This document shows, piece by piece, positions 50,845-60,219 of a DNA stretch of 64,000 bases; positions within the stretch are counted from its first letter, which is position 1, and the number at the start of each line of letters is the position of its first letter. The notes under the pieces are model-generated. The model did no database searches and was not told the DNA's origin. It saw only the letters and a program-made list of their open reading frames with translations. Source of the DNA: Eutrophocola sp964629325 (GTDB lineage Bacteria > Pseudomonadota > Gammaproteobacteria > Pseudomonadales > Pseudohongiellaceae); assembly GCA_964629325.1 (NCBI GenBank), contig CAZVSC010000008.1, forward strand, positions 7,999-71,998, written 5' to 3'. The translations under genes and the position numbers were made by a program.

Positions 50845-53088
50845 ATGCAGGACTTTTTCGCGACTTGCCCCAAGGGCATCGAACAACTGCTGGCTCAAGA
50901 GCTGGCGGGTCTCGGCTGCGCGGATATCCGTGAAACCGTCGCCGGGGTGTCCTTTCGTGCCGACATGCAGACAGCCTGCCGCGTCTGCCTGTGGTCGCGC
51001 CTGGCCAACCTGGTGCTGGCGCCTGTGCACCGCTTCGCTGCAGAGAATGCCGACGAGCTCTACCAGGGTGTGAAGGCGGTGAATTGGCTTGACCATATCC
51101 GGCCGGCCGGTCGGTTGTGGATCGATTTCAGCGGCACCAGCCGCGAGCTGCGCAACACCCAGTTTGCCGCGCAAAAGGTCAAGGATGCCATTGTCGACAG
51201 GGTGCGCGACGCCCGGGGTACACGGCCCAGCATCGATCGCGAACGCCCTGACCTGGTCGTCAATGCCAGGCTCAGCAACGGCCAGGTGGTGATCAATCTC
51301 GACATGTGCGGGGAAAGCCTGCACCGGCGCGGCTACCGCAGCGATACCGTGAAAGCCGCCATGAAGGAAAACCTGGCTGCGGCCCTGCTGCAGCGCGCCG
51401 GCTGGCCGGCCATCGCAGCACAGGGTGGTGCCCTTATCGACCCCATGTGCGGCAGCGGCACACTCCTGATCGAAGGCGCCATGATCGCGGCCGACATCGC
51501 TCCCGGCCTTATGCGGGCGCAAACGATCGGCCGCCGTTTTGCCTTCGAGGCCTGGCCGGCCTTTCCAGCCGAGCAATGGAAAATCCTGCTGGATGAGGCG
51601 GCAGCACGCCGCTCCTTTGGCCTGAAAAAGCACCTGCCCGATATCTTCGGCTATGATGAAAACCTGATGGCTGTTCGCGCCACGGAACGCAACCTGCTCA
51701 GCATCGGGCTGTCTGAACAGGTAGTCGTGCGTAGAAAACCTCTCAGTGAATTCGCCAGGCCAACCCACAAGACACTCAAGCCCGGATTGGTAATCAGCAA
51801 TCCGCCCTATGGCGAGCGTCTGAGTGACGAAGAAGCCCTGAAACCTGTGTACCGCCGACTGGGCGAGGTTCTCAAGGGCGATTTTTCCGGTTGGCAGGCG
51901 GCGGTGTTCACAGCCAACCCGCAACTGGGCAAACAGATGGGGCTGCGTGCCCGCAAGAAATACAAATTCTTCAACGGCGCACTGCCGGCCGAGCTGCTGC
52001 TGTTCGATGTAAGCGAGGAACATGCGGTGCGCGGGGGTTCACCCGAAACCGCCATGCGTGAAGAACCGGCGCAGGCACACCACGTCCCGCCACTACCTGA
52101 TGCCAGCAGGCCGCTCAGTGAGGGTGGGCAAATGGTGGCGAATCGCCTGCGCAAGAACCACAAAGTGATGAAAAGCTGGCGCAACAAACAGCAGGTGGAT
52201 TGCTATCGTCTTTATGATGCTGATCTGCCTGAATATGCCGCGGCCGTCGACGTCTATCATGACGTTGGCCGCGACAGGGACTACTACCATGTCCAGGAAT
52301 ACGCCGCCCCGAAATCCGTAGACGAGCGAAAAGCGCAGCAGCGGTTCAGTGACTTCCTGCAGGCACTGGCGGCAACCTTCACGCTGGCGCCGGACCAGGT
52401 CAGCGTCAAGCAGCGCCGTCGCACACGCGGGCATGAACAGTACGAGGCCGAATCCGGGGATCCCTTCGCCCATATGCTGCGCATCCAGGAAGGCCCGGCA
52501 TCTTTCCTGGTGAATCTGGAGGCTTACCTCGACAGCGGCCTGTTCCTGGACCACCGGCCGCTGAGGCGCATGATCGCCGAACGCGCCGCCGGCAAACGCG
52601 TGCTGAATCTTTTCTGCTACACCGCGTCGATTACTGTACAGGCCGCCCTCGGCGGCGCGGCCAGCAGTGTCAGTGTCGACATGTCAAAAACCTATATCCA
52701 GTGGGCAAAAAAGAATTTCCAGCTCAATGGGCTCGACCTGAGAAAGCACCTGTTGGTGCAGGAAGACTGCTTTGCCTGGCTCAAGTCGTGCCGGCAGGGG
52801 TTCGATATCATCGTGCTCGACCCGCCGAGTTTTTCCAACTCCAAGCGCATGGAAGGAGTGCTGGACATCCAGCGAGACCACGTCGCACTGATCAGGCGCT
52901 GTATGGACCTGCTGGATCCTGGTGGCTGCCTGTATTTTTCCAACAACCTGCGCTCGTTCAAACTGGCGGAAGACGAACTCGCGCAGTTCACGATCACGGA
53001 TATCAGCACGAAGACGTTAGACCCGGATTTCAAACGCAACCCGAAGATTCACCGTTGCTGGGAAATCCGGCCCAGACAGGAATCCTGA
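50845..53088 (+). CDS. rlmL: Bifunctional 23S rRNA methyltransferase RlmKL
   Basis: 747 residues from ATG 50845 (a TTG two codons earlier is also open). It methylates G2445 and G2069 of 23S rRNA in bacteria with this fusion. The N-terminal half (RlmL) has the start ATCPKGIEQLLAQELAGL, a THUMP domain, GSGTLLIEGA (SAM site) and catalytic NPPYGERL. The C-terminal half (RlmK) has LFLDHRPLRRMI, LNLFCYTASITVQA and DPPSFSNS. No promoter was assigned. The thioredoxin-fold gene converges on its end. Confidence 0.95.
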   Translation: MQDFFATCPKGIEQLLAQELAGLGCADIRETVAGVSFRADMQTACRVCLWSRLANLVLAPVHRFAAENADELYQGVKAVNWLDHIRPAGRLWIDFSGTSRELRNTQFAAQKVKDAIVDRVRDARGTRPSIDRERPDLVVNARLSNGQVVINLDMCGESLHRRGYRSDTVKAAMKENLAAALLQRAGWPAIAAQGGALIDPMCGSGTLLIEGAMIAADIAPGLMRAQTIGRRFAFEAWPAFPAEQWKILLDEAAARRSFGLKKHLPDIFGYDENLMAVRATERNLLSIGLSEQVVVRRKPLSEFARPTHKTLKPGLVISNPPYGERLSDEEALKPVYRRLGEVLKGDFSGWQAAVFTANPQLGKQMGLRARKKYKFFNGALPAELLLFDVSEEHAVRGGSPETAMREEPAQAHHVPPLPDASRPLSEGGQMVANRLRKNHKVMKSWRNKQQVDCYRLYDADLPEYAAAVDVYHDVGRDRDYYHVQEYAAPKSVDERKAQQRFSDFLQALAATFTLAPDQVSVKQRRRTRGHEQYEAESGDPFAHMLRIQEGPASFLVNLEAYLDSGLFLDHRPLRRMIAERAAGKRVLNLFCYTASITVQAALGGAASSVSVDMSKTYIQWAKKNFQLNGLDLRKHLLVQEDCFAWLKSCRQGFDIIVLDPPSFSNSKRMEGVLDIQRDHVALIRRCMDLLDPGGCLYFSNNLRSFKLAEDELAQFTITDISTKTLDPDFKRNPKIHRCWEIRPRQES

Positions 53089-53105
53089 GCAGAGAGACAG
53101 GCGGA

Positions 53106-54701
53106 CTACAGACCCGCCTGTAAAAGTGATTCACAGTGTTCCCGAGTCTCGCCGGCGAGGCTGGGGGTGTTGCAGAGGCTTTCCAGGTTGGCGTAGAAGG
53201 GGGCGAGCGCGGAGGCATCGCCCGATGCTGCCTGCCATTCCTGCAGGTCGTTCACCAGGCTTTGCAGCCGGCCGAAGTTGCGGCCGGTGAGTACATTTTC
53301 CCTGTCAGTGAATTCCTCAAGCAGGCCCAGCGACGTGCTGGCGATCATTTCGCCCTGTTCCGGCGCGAGCTGGATCATGCTCGCCACGTACTGGTAACCC
53401 CATTGGAAACGCGTCGCTTCACCCTTCGATCCTTCGTAGGCCTTGCGGTGCCAGTCGACAGCTTCCGTGTTGTTGCCGGCTTCCTCGGCCAGGCCGCCCA
53501 GGCTGCTCATGAAGTAGTAGGGCGCATGGGACTTGCCGATCTCATCCAGCAGGATCTGGCGGGACAGGTCCGGACGTTTCGCTTCGAATAATAACTGGTA
53601 GGCGGTGTTGATGACGTTCTGGCGGGCATCGCCACGGGTTTCGCTGTCGACGGCGGTGATGGAATCGATGATGGTCTGCTCCAGGTCGGCGGGGAGGCGC
53701 TCGGCGTCGGGGTTGCTGTTAAAGAACCGTTCCACGCTCGGGTACCAGCTCGCCAGGTGTTCAGCGCCGGACAGTTGCGGCGCTTCCCGCAACACGGACA
53801 TGGCGGCGATCCAGTCGTTGGCCAGCGTGTCGTCTTCCTTATCGCCGACGGACAACATGTCGGTTATGTCACTGAAATAGAAAAACAGGTAATCGCTGTT
53901 GGCGAGGGTCATGTCCCTGTCGTGCAGGACCACATCCAGGTCCTGCCGAGCCCGGTGGACCTGTTCTGGCGACAATTCCTCGCCGCTTTCTTCCATGGCC
54001 GTGACCGCCGCATACAGGGCATGGAACATCAGGCGTGACCAGGCGATGCCGTTGCCGGCTTCGCGGGCGCCCTGTGCCAGGGCATGGAACGTATCGGCAT
54101 CCATGGCCACATCATCGGGCAGGTTGGCCTGCTCCCAGGAATAGAAGGCGAGGCGCGTGTACGCGTCGGGTTTGATACCGGCAGGATTTGTCAGCGCCAT
54201 CTGCAGCAGGTCGGGGGTGCTGGTCAGGTCATCGAGCGCGATCTGCAGCACGTTGATGTACTGCGTACTGTCGATCCAGCCCGGAATGCGTGTGATCTCG
54301 TCACCGGAGGGTGAAAACACGATCATGGTCGGGTAACCGGCCACGGCAAAATGCTCGCCCCAGGACTGGGCGCGCTCGGTATCGCCATCGAGGTAGACGG
54401 GCACGAACAGGTCCATCATGGTGAGAAAACCCGGGTGCTTGAAGACAGTGGCCTTGATCTGTTCGCAGGGCGGGCACCAGATGGCACCCCAGTAGAAGAA
54501 CAGGGGCTTGTCCTCGGCTTCGGCCAGGGCGAATGCCGCATCGACGGTGCCGTCATACCAGTGGATATCAGACGTATGTTCTTCCGCAGGGATGGCGGGT
54601 TCTGAAACCACGTCGGCTTCCGGTGCGGCAGCCTCCTGGCCGCAGGATACCAGTGCGGATAAAAGAAGGAGGGCGGGAATTCTGCTAGCGTTATTCAACA
54701 T
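53106..54701 (-). CDS. Thioredoxin-fold lipoprotein
   Basis: 531 residues. The lipobox LLLSALVSC (Cys20) indicates a lipoprotein. A thioredoxin-like domain follows, with WCPPC at 75-79, GDTERAQSWGEHFAVAGYPTMIVFSP (cis-Pro position) and about 350 residues of helical, TPR-like C-terminus without a known motif. Likely a periplasmic disulfide reductase or thiol carrier. Its stop is 18 bases from the end of rlmL. Confidence 0.8.
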   Translation of the reverse strand: MLNNASRIPALLLLSALVSCGQEAAAPEADVVSEPAIPAEEHTSDIHWYDGTVDAAFALAEAEDKPLFFYWGAIWCPPCEQIKATVFKHPGFLTMMDLFVPVYLDGDTERAQSWGEHFAVAGYPTMIVFSPSGDEITRIPGWIDSTQYINVLQIALDDLTSTPDLLQMALTNPAGIKPDAYTRLAFYSWEQANLPDDVAMDADTFHALAQGAREAGNGIAWSRLMFHALYAAVTAMEESGEELSPEQVHRARQDLDVVLHDRDMTLANSDYLFFYFSDITDMLSVGDKEDDTLANDWIAAMSVLREAPQLSGAEHLASWYPSVERFFNSNPDAERLPADLEQTIIDSITAVDSETRGDARQNVINTAYQLLFEAKRPDLSRQILLDEIGKSHAPYYFMSSLGGLAEEAGNNTEAVDWHRKAYEGSKGEATRFQWGYQYVASMIQLAPEQGEMIASTSLGLLEEFTDRENVLTGRNFGRLQSLVNDLQEWQAASGDASALAPFYANLESLCNTPSLAGETREHCESLLQAGL

Positions 54702-54786
54702 GCTCTTTGGCGCTTTGTCGGGGGGTATGGCGGAATTATGCGGATTATTGGCCGGGGACGAAACCCCGGCCGAGCAAAAATCCGGC

Positions 54787-55992
54787 TTACCTGGGGGCGA
54801 TTCGCAGGACCGCGAATTCGTCGCCGTCCGTCAACACGTACAGGTTGCCGTCCGGGCCCTGCTTGACGTCACGGATGCGCTGGTGGAGCTGGCCCAGTAG
54901 TTTCTCGCGGCGCAGTTCCTCGAAATTCTCGTTCAACACCACGCGCTCCAGTGAGCCGGTACGGTTGATCTGGCCGTAGCGCACGCTGCCGACAAACAGG
55001 TTGCCCTTCCAGGCGGGGAACGCATCGCCATCGTAGAACATGATGCCACTCGGACCGATGGAAGGAATCCACACGACCTGCGGCTGCTCGATACCGCGCT
55101 CCACCGGCAGGTCGGAAATCCTCGTTCCGTCGTAGTTGCGCCCGTAGCTGGTCGCCGGCCAGCCGTAGTTGCCGCCTGGTACCAGCAGGTTCACCTCGTC
55201 GCCGCCATTGGGGCCGTGCTCCGCTGCGAACACGGTGCCGCTGGCCTTGTGAACGGTGAGGCCGAGCTGGTCGCGATGCCCATAGGTATAGATGGCAGGA
55301 TGCACATCGTCACGGCCGAGGAAGGGATTGTCACCCGGTATGCTGCCGTCATCGTTGAAGCGCAGCACCTTGCCGAACACGTTGTCCAGCTGCTGGGCCT
55401 GTGGACCAAAGGGCGCGCCGGTGGTCATGTAGATGGTGCCGTCGTTGGCGAAGGCGATACGCATGCCGCTGGTGCCGCCAGGCTCGCCGGTGAACAGTTC
55501 CTCGACATCGGTGACCCGGCCGTTGTCCCAGCGCCCGCGCATCAGCGCCGGGATGCTGGTCTGGCGATCACCGTCTTTCGGGCCGGCCTTGTTGTAGCTG
55601 AAATACAGCCAGTGGTTGCTGGCGAAATCCGGGTGCAGGGCGAGATCGTTCAGGCCGCCGTTCCGATAAGGCTCCGCCAGTGAGGGCATACCCGGTACAG
55701 GGTTCGGGTCAAGCATGGCAGAGGGGCCGGTGGCATCGTGGATGACGCGCAGGTTGCCGCCGCGTTCGGAGACGAGCAGGTCGCCGTCCGGCAGGAAGGC
55801 CAGGCTGAAGGCGCGCGGCAATCCCTTTGCGAGCAGGGTGACCTCGATAGCGTGCTGCTCCGCCGTGTCAAACACATATGGCGTTTCTTCCAGTACGAAG
55901 GCGTCGATGCCGATGGGCGGCTGTTCCGCGGCCATCACCTGGCCGGCAGCGATAATAAGCAGCAAAGCAAAAGCAGAATGAAAGGTACGCAT
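54787..55992 (-). CDS. PQQ-dependent sugar dehydrogenase-like protein (YliI-type)
   Basis: 401 residues from ATG 55992; the frame is open ten codons upstream. A signal peptide (about 1-22) precedes a six-bladed beta-propeller of the soluble glucose/aldose dehydrogenase type (SLAFLPDGDLLVSERGGNLRVI, GLNDLALHPDFASNHWLYFSYN, AEHGPNGGDEVNLLVPGGNYGWP, PSIGPSGIMFYDGDAFPAWKGNLFVGS). Family members oxidise sugars using pyrroloquinoline quinone. A periplasmic role is expected, but no pqq genes are near. It sits between the thioredoxin-fold lipoprotein and the ankyrin gene on the minus strand. Confidence 0.88.
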   Translation of the reverse strand: MRTFHSAFALLLIIAAGQVMAAEQPPIGIDAFVLEETPYVFDTAEQHAIEVTLLAKGLPRAFSLAFLPDGDLLVSERGGNLRVIHDATGPSAMLDPNPVPGMPSLAEPYRNGGLNDLALHPDFASNHWLYFSYNKAGPKDGDRQTSIPALMRGRWDNGRVTDVEELFTGEPGGTSGMRIAFANDGTIYMTTGAPFGPQAQQLDNVFGKVLRFNDDGSIPGDNPFLGRDDVHPAIYTYGHRDQLGLTVHKASGTVFAAEHGPNGGDEVNLLVPGGNYGWPATSYGRNYDGTRISDLPVERGIEQPQVVWIPSIGPSGIMFYDGDAFPAWKGNLFVGSVRYGQINRTGSLERVVLNENFEELRREKLLGQLHQRIRDVKQGPDGNLYVLTDGDEFAVLRIAPR

Positions 55993-56029
55993 GGCACTCA
56001 CCCCCGGGGTTCCTGTTGTCAAAAAACGC

Positions 56030-56060
56030 TGTGAAAAAAACGCCAGGCATTGCCTGGCGT
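56030..56060 (-). terminator. Terminator after the ankyrin gene
   Basis: On the minus strand ACGCCAGGC, loop AAT, GCCTGGCGT then a run of T (56033-56039). It lies downstream of the ankyrin gene and upstream of the sugar dehydrogenase start. Confidence 0.88.
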
Positions 56061-56078
56061 CTGTGTTCGGTGTTGCGC

Positions 56079-57668
56079 TTACTCGATGCTTGCCATCGCG
56101 GCGCGCAGCAGGTCGGCGGTCGCGGTGCGGTCGGTGATGTCCTGCCGGCGTGCGCCAGGTCCGGTGCGCGGGGGTGCCAGGGCGGCATCCAGGGCAGTCA
56201 TGCCTTCGTTATCCCTGATCATGGGATCGGCACCGCGTTCCAGCAGGTGGGCGACGACTCGTTCCCAGCCGATTTCCGCGGCGCCGAACAGGGCGGTGCG
56301 GCCTTCGTTGTCCTTCCATTGGATATAAGTGTCGAGTTTGGCGGTCAGGGTATGGCTGTCGTTGACGCGGGCGTTGATATCGGCACCGGCATCCAGAAGC
56401 ATATCGATGGTTCTGATGACTTTCGTCTGCATATCGTCGGATTCGCCGCCGCCGGGTCCGCGGCCATTGCCGCTCATGCCCGCTGCATACATCAGCGGTG
56501 TCAGCCTGAAGACGTTGCGCAGGTTCACATCGGCGCCGTTGGCGAGCAGGACCTCGATGGCCTCGTGGTCATGACTCAGCACCGCCACGTGCAGGGCGGC
56601 AGTGCCGCCGCGCATGTCATAGTCGGCGAAGCGGCCGCGACCGGGGCCGTTGGGACGCATGCGGGTGAGCTGGTGATTGACGTCGACACCCATGCCGATC
56701 AGGCGGCGAACGATATCCATCGCGGCAATGCTCTTGTCGTTTTCACCCTGGGAATTGAAGGATTCGCTGATACTGGCGAAGCCGAAATTCCTCGGGCTGA
56801 AGGAATTCATGTCCACGGCCAGATAGAGGGGGGTGCGGCCGGTCATGTCCCACACATCGACCTTGGCACCCTGGTCGATCAGGTACATCGTCACGTCGAA
56901 ATTCTTGTTGTCGATGGCATTCAGCAGTGGCGTAACCCCGTCCGGATTGGGTTGGTTGATGTCCGCGCCGGCTTCGACGATTGCCACGGTGCAGCGGTAA
57001 CAGCCGGAGCGGGTGGCATACAGCAGGGCATTGAGGCCGCCGGTGGGGCGGAACTGGGCGCGTGGTTCGGACGTCATCTGTCGCGGCCAGTCATCGGCGA
57101 CCGCCTTCACGTGTACATCGGCGCCATTGGCGATCAGCAGGTCGACAACGTCGGGGTGATTCTCGGCGGCTGCCCACATCAATGCGGTCTGGTGGCGGAA
57201 GGTTTCGATGGCGTTCACGTCGGCACCGGCATCGATCAGCTTGTCAGCGATGTCGAGATTGCCGATGTAGGACGCCAGCATCAGCGCCGTCTGGTTGTCG
57301 AGATTGGGTGAATCCGGATCGGCGCCGGCGTCCAGCAGGATGCCTACCAGTTCTTCATTGTCCAGCTTCACGGCTTCCGCCAGGGGCGTGGCGCCGTACT
57401 GGTTGGTGATATCTGCCCTGGCACCGGCGTCCAGCAAAGCACGCACGAGATCGGTATCCACATTGTAAGTGGCGTACATCAAGGCGGTGGAACCATCCGG
57501 ACCTGCGGCATTCACGTCAGCGGACGCGATGGCGTCCATGGCGGCGTCATGCCGGCCGGCCTTGATCAGGTCGATCAGGGATTCCTGGGCATTTACAGTT
57601 GCAGCCAAGAATGCAAACAAGACAACAAAACAAATTCTGGTGAGTTTTATCAATGAAAGTTTAATCAT
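56079..57668 (-). CDS. Exported ankyrin repeat protein
   Basis: 529 residues. A signal peptide (about 1-27) is followed by about ten to twelve ankyrin repeats, each with the motif pattern GxTPLxxAxxxxxxxxVxxLLxxGAD, for example GSTALMYATYNVDTDLVRALLDAGA and NQTALMLASYIGNLDIADKLIDAGAD. Some repeats carry long inserts (such as RPTGGLNALLYATRSGCYRCTVAIVEAGAD). Ankyrin repeats bind other proteins. Exported ankyrin proteins recur beside DUF1592/DUF1552 and PQQ-enzyme genes in marine and soil gammaproteobacteria. Partner unknown. Confidence 0.9.
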   Translation of the reverse strand: MIKLSLIKLTRICFVVLFAFLAATVNAQESLIDLIKAGRHDAAMDAIASADVNAAGPDGSTALMYATYNVDTDLVRALLDAGARADITNQYGATPLAEAVKLDNEELVGILLDAGADPDSPNLDNQTALMLASYIGNLDIADKLIDAGADVNAIETFRHQTALMWAAAENHPDVVDLLIANGADVHVKAVADDWPRQMTSEPRAQFRPTGGLNALLYATRSGCYRCTVAIVEAGADINQPNPDGVTPLLNAIDNKNFDVTMYLIDQGAKVDVWDMTGRTPLYLAVDMNSFSPRNFGFASISESFNSQGENDKSIAAMDIVRRLIGMGVDVNHQLTRMRPNGPGRGRFADYDMRGGTAALHVAVLSHDHEAIEVLLANGADVNLRNVFRLTPLMYAAGMSGNGRGPGGGESDDMQTKVIRTIDMLLDAGADINARVNDSHTLTAKLDTYIQWKDNEGRTALFGAAEIGWERVVAHLLERGADPMIRDNEGMTALDAALAPPRTGPGARRQDITDRTATADLLRAAMASIE

Positions 57669-57693
57669 TTCAGAATTCCACTAGAAATTAGGA

Positions 57694-57829
57694 TTTTTGT
57701 TTGCAGGCAAGGCGGAGGCGCACGGAAAACCGGAGTGTACACGTCAGTACATGAGGAGAGCCGGCCCCATGAGCGAAGCGAATGCCTTGGGTCTTTGAGT
57801 ACGACTCCAACGCAGCCTGCGTACAAAAA
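57694..57829. repeat. 136-bp element with terminal inverted repeats
   Basis: Left TTTTTGTTTGCAGGC (57694-57708) and right GCCTGCGTACAAAAA (57815-57829) pair as 15-base inverted repeats with two mismatches. Inside are GGAG- and GACTCC-type further complementary parts and GTGTAC/GTAC palindromes. It sits between the ankyrin gene and the MBL-fold gene. It looks like a miniature transposable or dispersed repeat element; no copy elsewhere in the window was seen. Confidence 0.55.
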
Positions 57830-57859
57830 GACAATTTCCGAAAAAGTTTACTCATAAAA

Positions 57860-58858
57860 TCAAACTACGTTGCCGCCGAAATTGGTGTAGTGTGCCCATA
57901 AACCCTTTGCGGCGTCGTAACAGAATTTGTACGGATCATCGAATTTGCGATCGATCTCATCCATTACCCCGGCATCGATAATGTCCTGGGCGCTGCGGCC
58001 GCTGTTGACCAGCGTCGAGCAGCGCTCCCACAGGTGCCACATCATTTCCCGCTCAGCCCGGTAGTCAGCCATGGTCATGACCGGGCCGTAGGCCGGCACG
58101 ATGAGCGTGTCGTCGTTGGCCACTTCCAGCAGGTCGTCCATGGCGTCGACGCGGCCGCCAAGCCAGCCGCCGGCGTACCAGTCCAGGGACGGATCGCGCA
58201 GGGGAGAGGCAACATCGCCTACGGCAAGCACGTTGGCGTTGCGTAGCAGGACGTAGGCATCGCCGCGAGTATGTGCTTCCAGCAGGTAGCCGACCTCGAT
58301 GCTTTCATCGCCCAGTTCTATCACTTCCTTTTCACGGAACGTGTGCGTCGGCCTGCCGACTTCCGGCAGGGCGGACACCCAGCGGTCTTCGGACGGAATA
58401 TAGTAATCGGCGCTCAACCATTGCCGGGTGATTTCATGGGCATGGATGGCCGCGCCGGCATCGCCGAACAGGGCGTTCCCGCCGGACTGATCGGCATGGT
58501 AATGGGTATTGATGAGCCGCGTGACGGGGACATCGCCCAGGGTCAGCTTCACCGAAGTGGCCATGTCGGCCGCGCCGGAATCCACCAGCAGGCGGCCCTC
58601 ACCCGTTTCCAGGACCAGGACGTTGCCCGGTGCATTGGAAATGATACTGACGCCGTCCCGGATGGATTCGACGGGCAGCAGTTCCGGGGTTCTTGCAGCC
58701 GGTGCAGTGGTTACGTTGCCCCCGGTTTCCCTTGTGGCCGGTTCCTGCGAACAGCCGGCCAGGCCTGCCAGCAGTGGGGCGCAGGTAAGACCGGCGCCTG
58801 CCCTGAGGATGGTTCTGCGTTCGAACATTTTCCTGCGACTACTCATACGACTGCTCAT
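57860..58858 (-). CDS. MBL-fold metallo-hydrolase-like exported protein
   Basis: 332 residues. The start has a Tat-like twin arginine (FERRTILRAGAG) and a lipobox-like LAGLAGCSQ. The metallo-beta-lactamase fold motif is THYHADQSGG (H119, H121, D123): the final His of HxHxDH is a Gln124, so the metal site is altered. A later HTRGDAYVLL and the VGDVASPL motif are consistent with the fold. It is next to the DUF1552 gene, nine bases between them. It may act in metabolism with PQQ or heme proteins of the cluster. Confidence 0.85.
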   Translation of the reverse strand: MSSRMSSRRKMFERRTILRAGAGLTCAPLLAGLAGCSQEPATRETGGNVTTAPAARTPELLPVESIRDGVSIISNAPGNVLVLETGEGRLLVDSGAADMATSVKLTLGDVPVTRLINTHYHADQSGGNALFGDAGAAIHAHEITRQWLSADYYIPSEDRWVSALPEVGRPTHTFREKEVIELGDESIEVGYLLEAHTRGDAYVLLRNANVLAVGDVASPLRDPSLDWYAGGWLGGRVDAMDDLLEVANDDTLIVPAYGPVMTMADYRAEREMMWHLWERCSTLVNSGRSAQDIIDAGVMDEIDRKFDDPYKFCYDAAKGLWAHYTNFGGNVV

Positions 58859-58867
58859 TGAACTGCA

Positions 58868-60208
58868 TTAGACCTCGGAAAGAATGCCGGTGCTGTTGCC
58901 AAAGCTTTCTTGCGGAATGCCCAGTTTGTCCAGGATGGTCATGTGGATATTGGCCAGGGGTGTACGCTCGGGCGGCGTGACATTCTTGCCGCCCTTGTGC
59001 GCGCCGCTGGCGCCGCCCACCAGGATTTCGGGCAACGGATAGTTGTCATGCTGGTTGCTGTTGCCCATGTTGGATCCGTACAGGAACAAAGAATGATCCA
59101 GGATGCTGCCGTCGCCATCAGGCGTCTCGGCGAGTTTCTGTACGAAACGGCCGAAGTGCTCCATATGGTAGGTCTGGACGCGAATCAGGTCCTGGATACG
59201 CTCGGGGTCATTGGTGTGGTGGCTGGTCGGGTGGAAGCCGCCGGCCACATTCACCTGCGGGTAGGTACGGTCGGTACCTTCGGCCGCCATCACCAGGGTG
59301 AGGATGCGGGTCAGGTCGGCCTGGTAGGCCAGTGCCGCCAGATCGAACATCATCTTGATCTGGTCGTCGAAATTCTCGAACACGCCGACGGGCGCTGCAG
59401 GCACATCGATTCCGGACATGTCCTGGTTCTGGGCGATCTGCACGCGCCTTTCGATTTCACGCACGGTGTCGAGGTAGTTCGACAGGATCTCGCGATCGCC
59501 GGTGCCGAGGTCCTTCTGCAGGACGCGGGTGCGGTCGGCGATCATGTCCAGCACACTGCGGTTCTTCGACAGGATCAGGGAGCGCTCTTCCTGGGTGTCA
59601 TACGGACCCATCAGCTGGATGAAGATCTTGCGCGGATTGAACTCCATCGGCAGCGGCTGGTTTGGTGCCGCGAACGATGTGGTCACGGCATAGAAGCCGC
59701 CGTTGCCGGCCGCCACCTGGACAGTGGTCTCGGTGGCCATTTCCAGGGACGGCAGGGCGGTTTCCTGGCCCAGCTGCTGGGCGATGACCTGGTCGAGGGT
59801 GGTGGCCAGTGCAGGCACGGAGCCTTCGCCGGGGCGCACACAGGACAGCCAGGTGGCCGGGTTGAAGGTGTGCACCGAGCCGAGTGCGGCATTGTTCTCG
59901 ATATTCTCGAATGTGGTCACATAGTTCTTGTAGGGCTCCAGCGAAGCCATCATCTTGCCGAGCTGGAAATTGTCGCCCGAACCGGTGCTGGTCCAGTGGT
60001 CCACGTCCTTGCCGAATGGCGTGTTGTTCATGATGGTGCCGTGGGGCAGGTAGAAAAAGCCGGCACGCTTTTTCGGCATGGCTTCGACCTGGGCCAGCGC
60101 GGTGCTTGCGGGCACCATGGCATCCAGGAAAGGCAGTGCCAGAGCGACACCACCACCGCGCAGCAGTGTGCGGCGAGACAAATGTTTTTTGGTCAGAAAT
60201 TTGGCCAT
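58868..60208 (-). CDS. DUF1552 family protein
   Basis: 446 residues. A Tat signal (LSRRTLLRGGG, about 11-21) precedes the conserved DUF1552 body, which has GFFYLPHGTIMNNTP, a GNGGFY segment, SKNRSVLDMI, and the C-terminal YGSNMGNSNQHDNYPLPEILVGGASGAHKGG motif. The family is found next to DUF1592 proteins in proteobacteria and planctomycetes, with unknown function. It lies 12 bases after the DUF1592 gene on the same strand, so they are likely coexpressed. Confidence 0.92.
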   Translation of the reverse strand: MAKFLTKKHLSRRTLLRGGGVALALPFLDAMVPASTALAQVEAMPKKRAGFFYLPHGTIMNNTPFGKDVDHWTSTGSGDNFQLGKMMASLEPYKNYVTTFENIENNAALGSVHTFNPATWLSCVRPGEGSVPALATTLDQVIAQQLGQETALPSLEMATETTVQVAAGNGGFYAVTTSFAAPNQPLPMEFNPRKIFIQLMGPYDTQEERSLILSKNRSVLDMIADRTRVLQKDLGTGDREILSNYLDTVREIERRVQIAQNQDMSGIDVPAAPVGVFENFDDQIKMMFDLAALAYQADLTRILTLVMAAEGTDRTYPQVNVAGGFHPTSHHTNDPERIQDLIRVQTYHMEHFGRFVQKLAETPDGDGSILDHSLFLYGSNMGNSNQHDNYPLPEILVGGASGAHKGGKNVTPPERTPLANIHMTILDKLGIPQESFGNSTGILSEV

Positions 60209-60219
60209 GAGCCTTCTCC

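Noticed and set aside
52093..52554. Minus-strand frame inside rlmL
   Set aside because: Antisense to conserved RlmKL sequence, no independent support.
54787..55992. Sorbosone or soluble glucose dehydrogenase assigned by name
   Set aside because: The propeller family has several substrates, so only the family was called.
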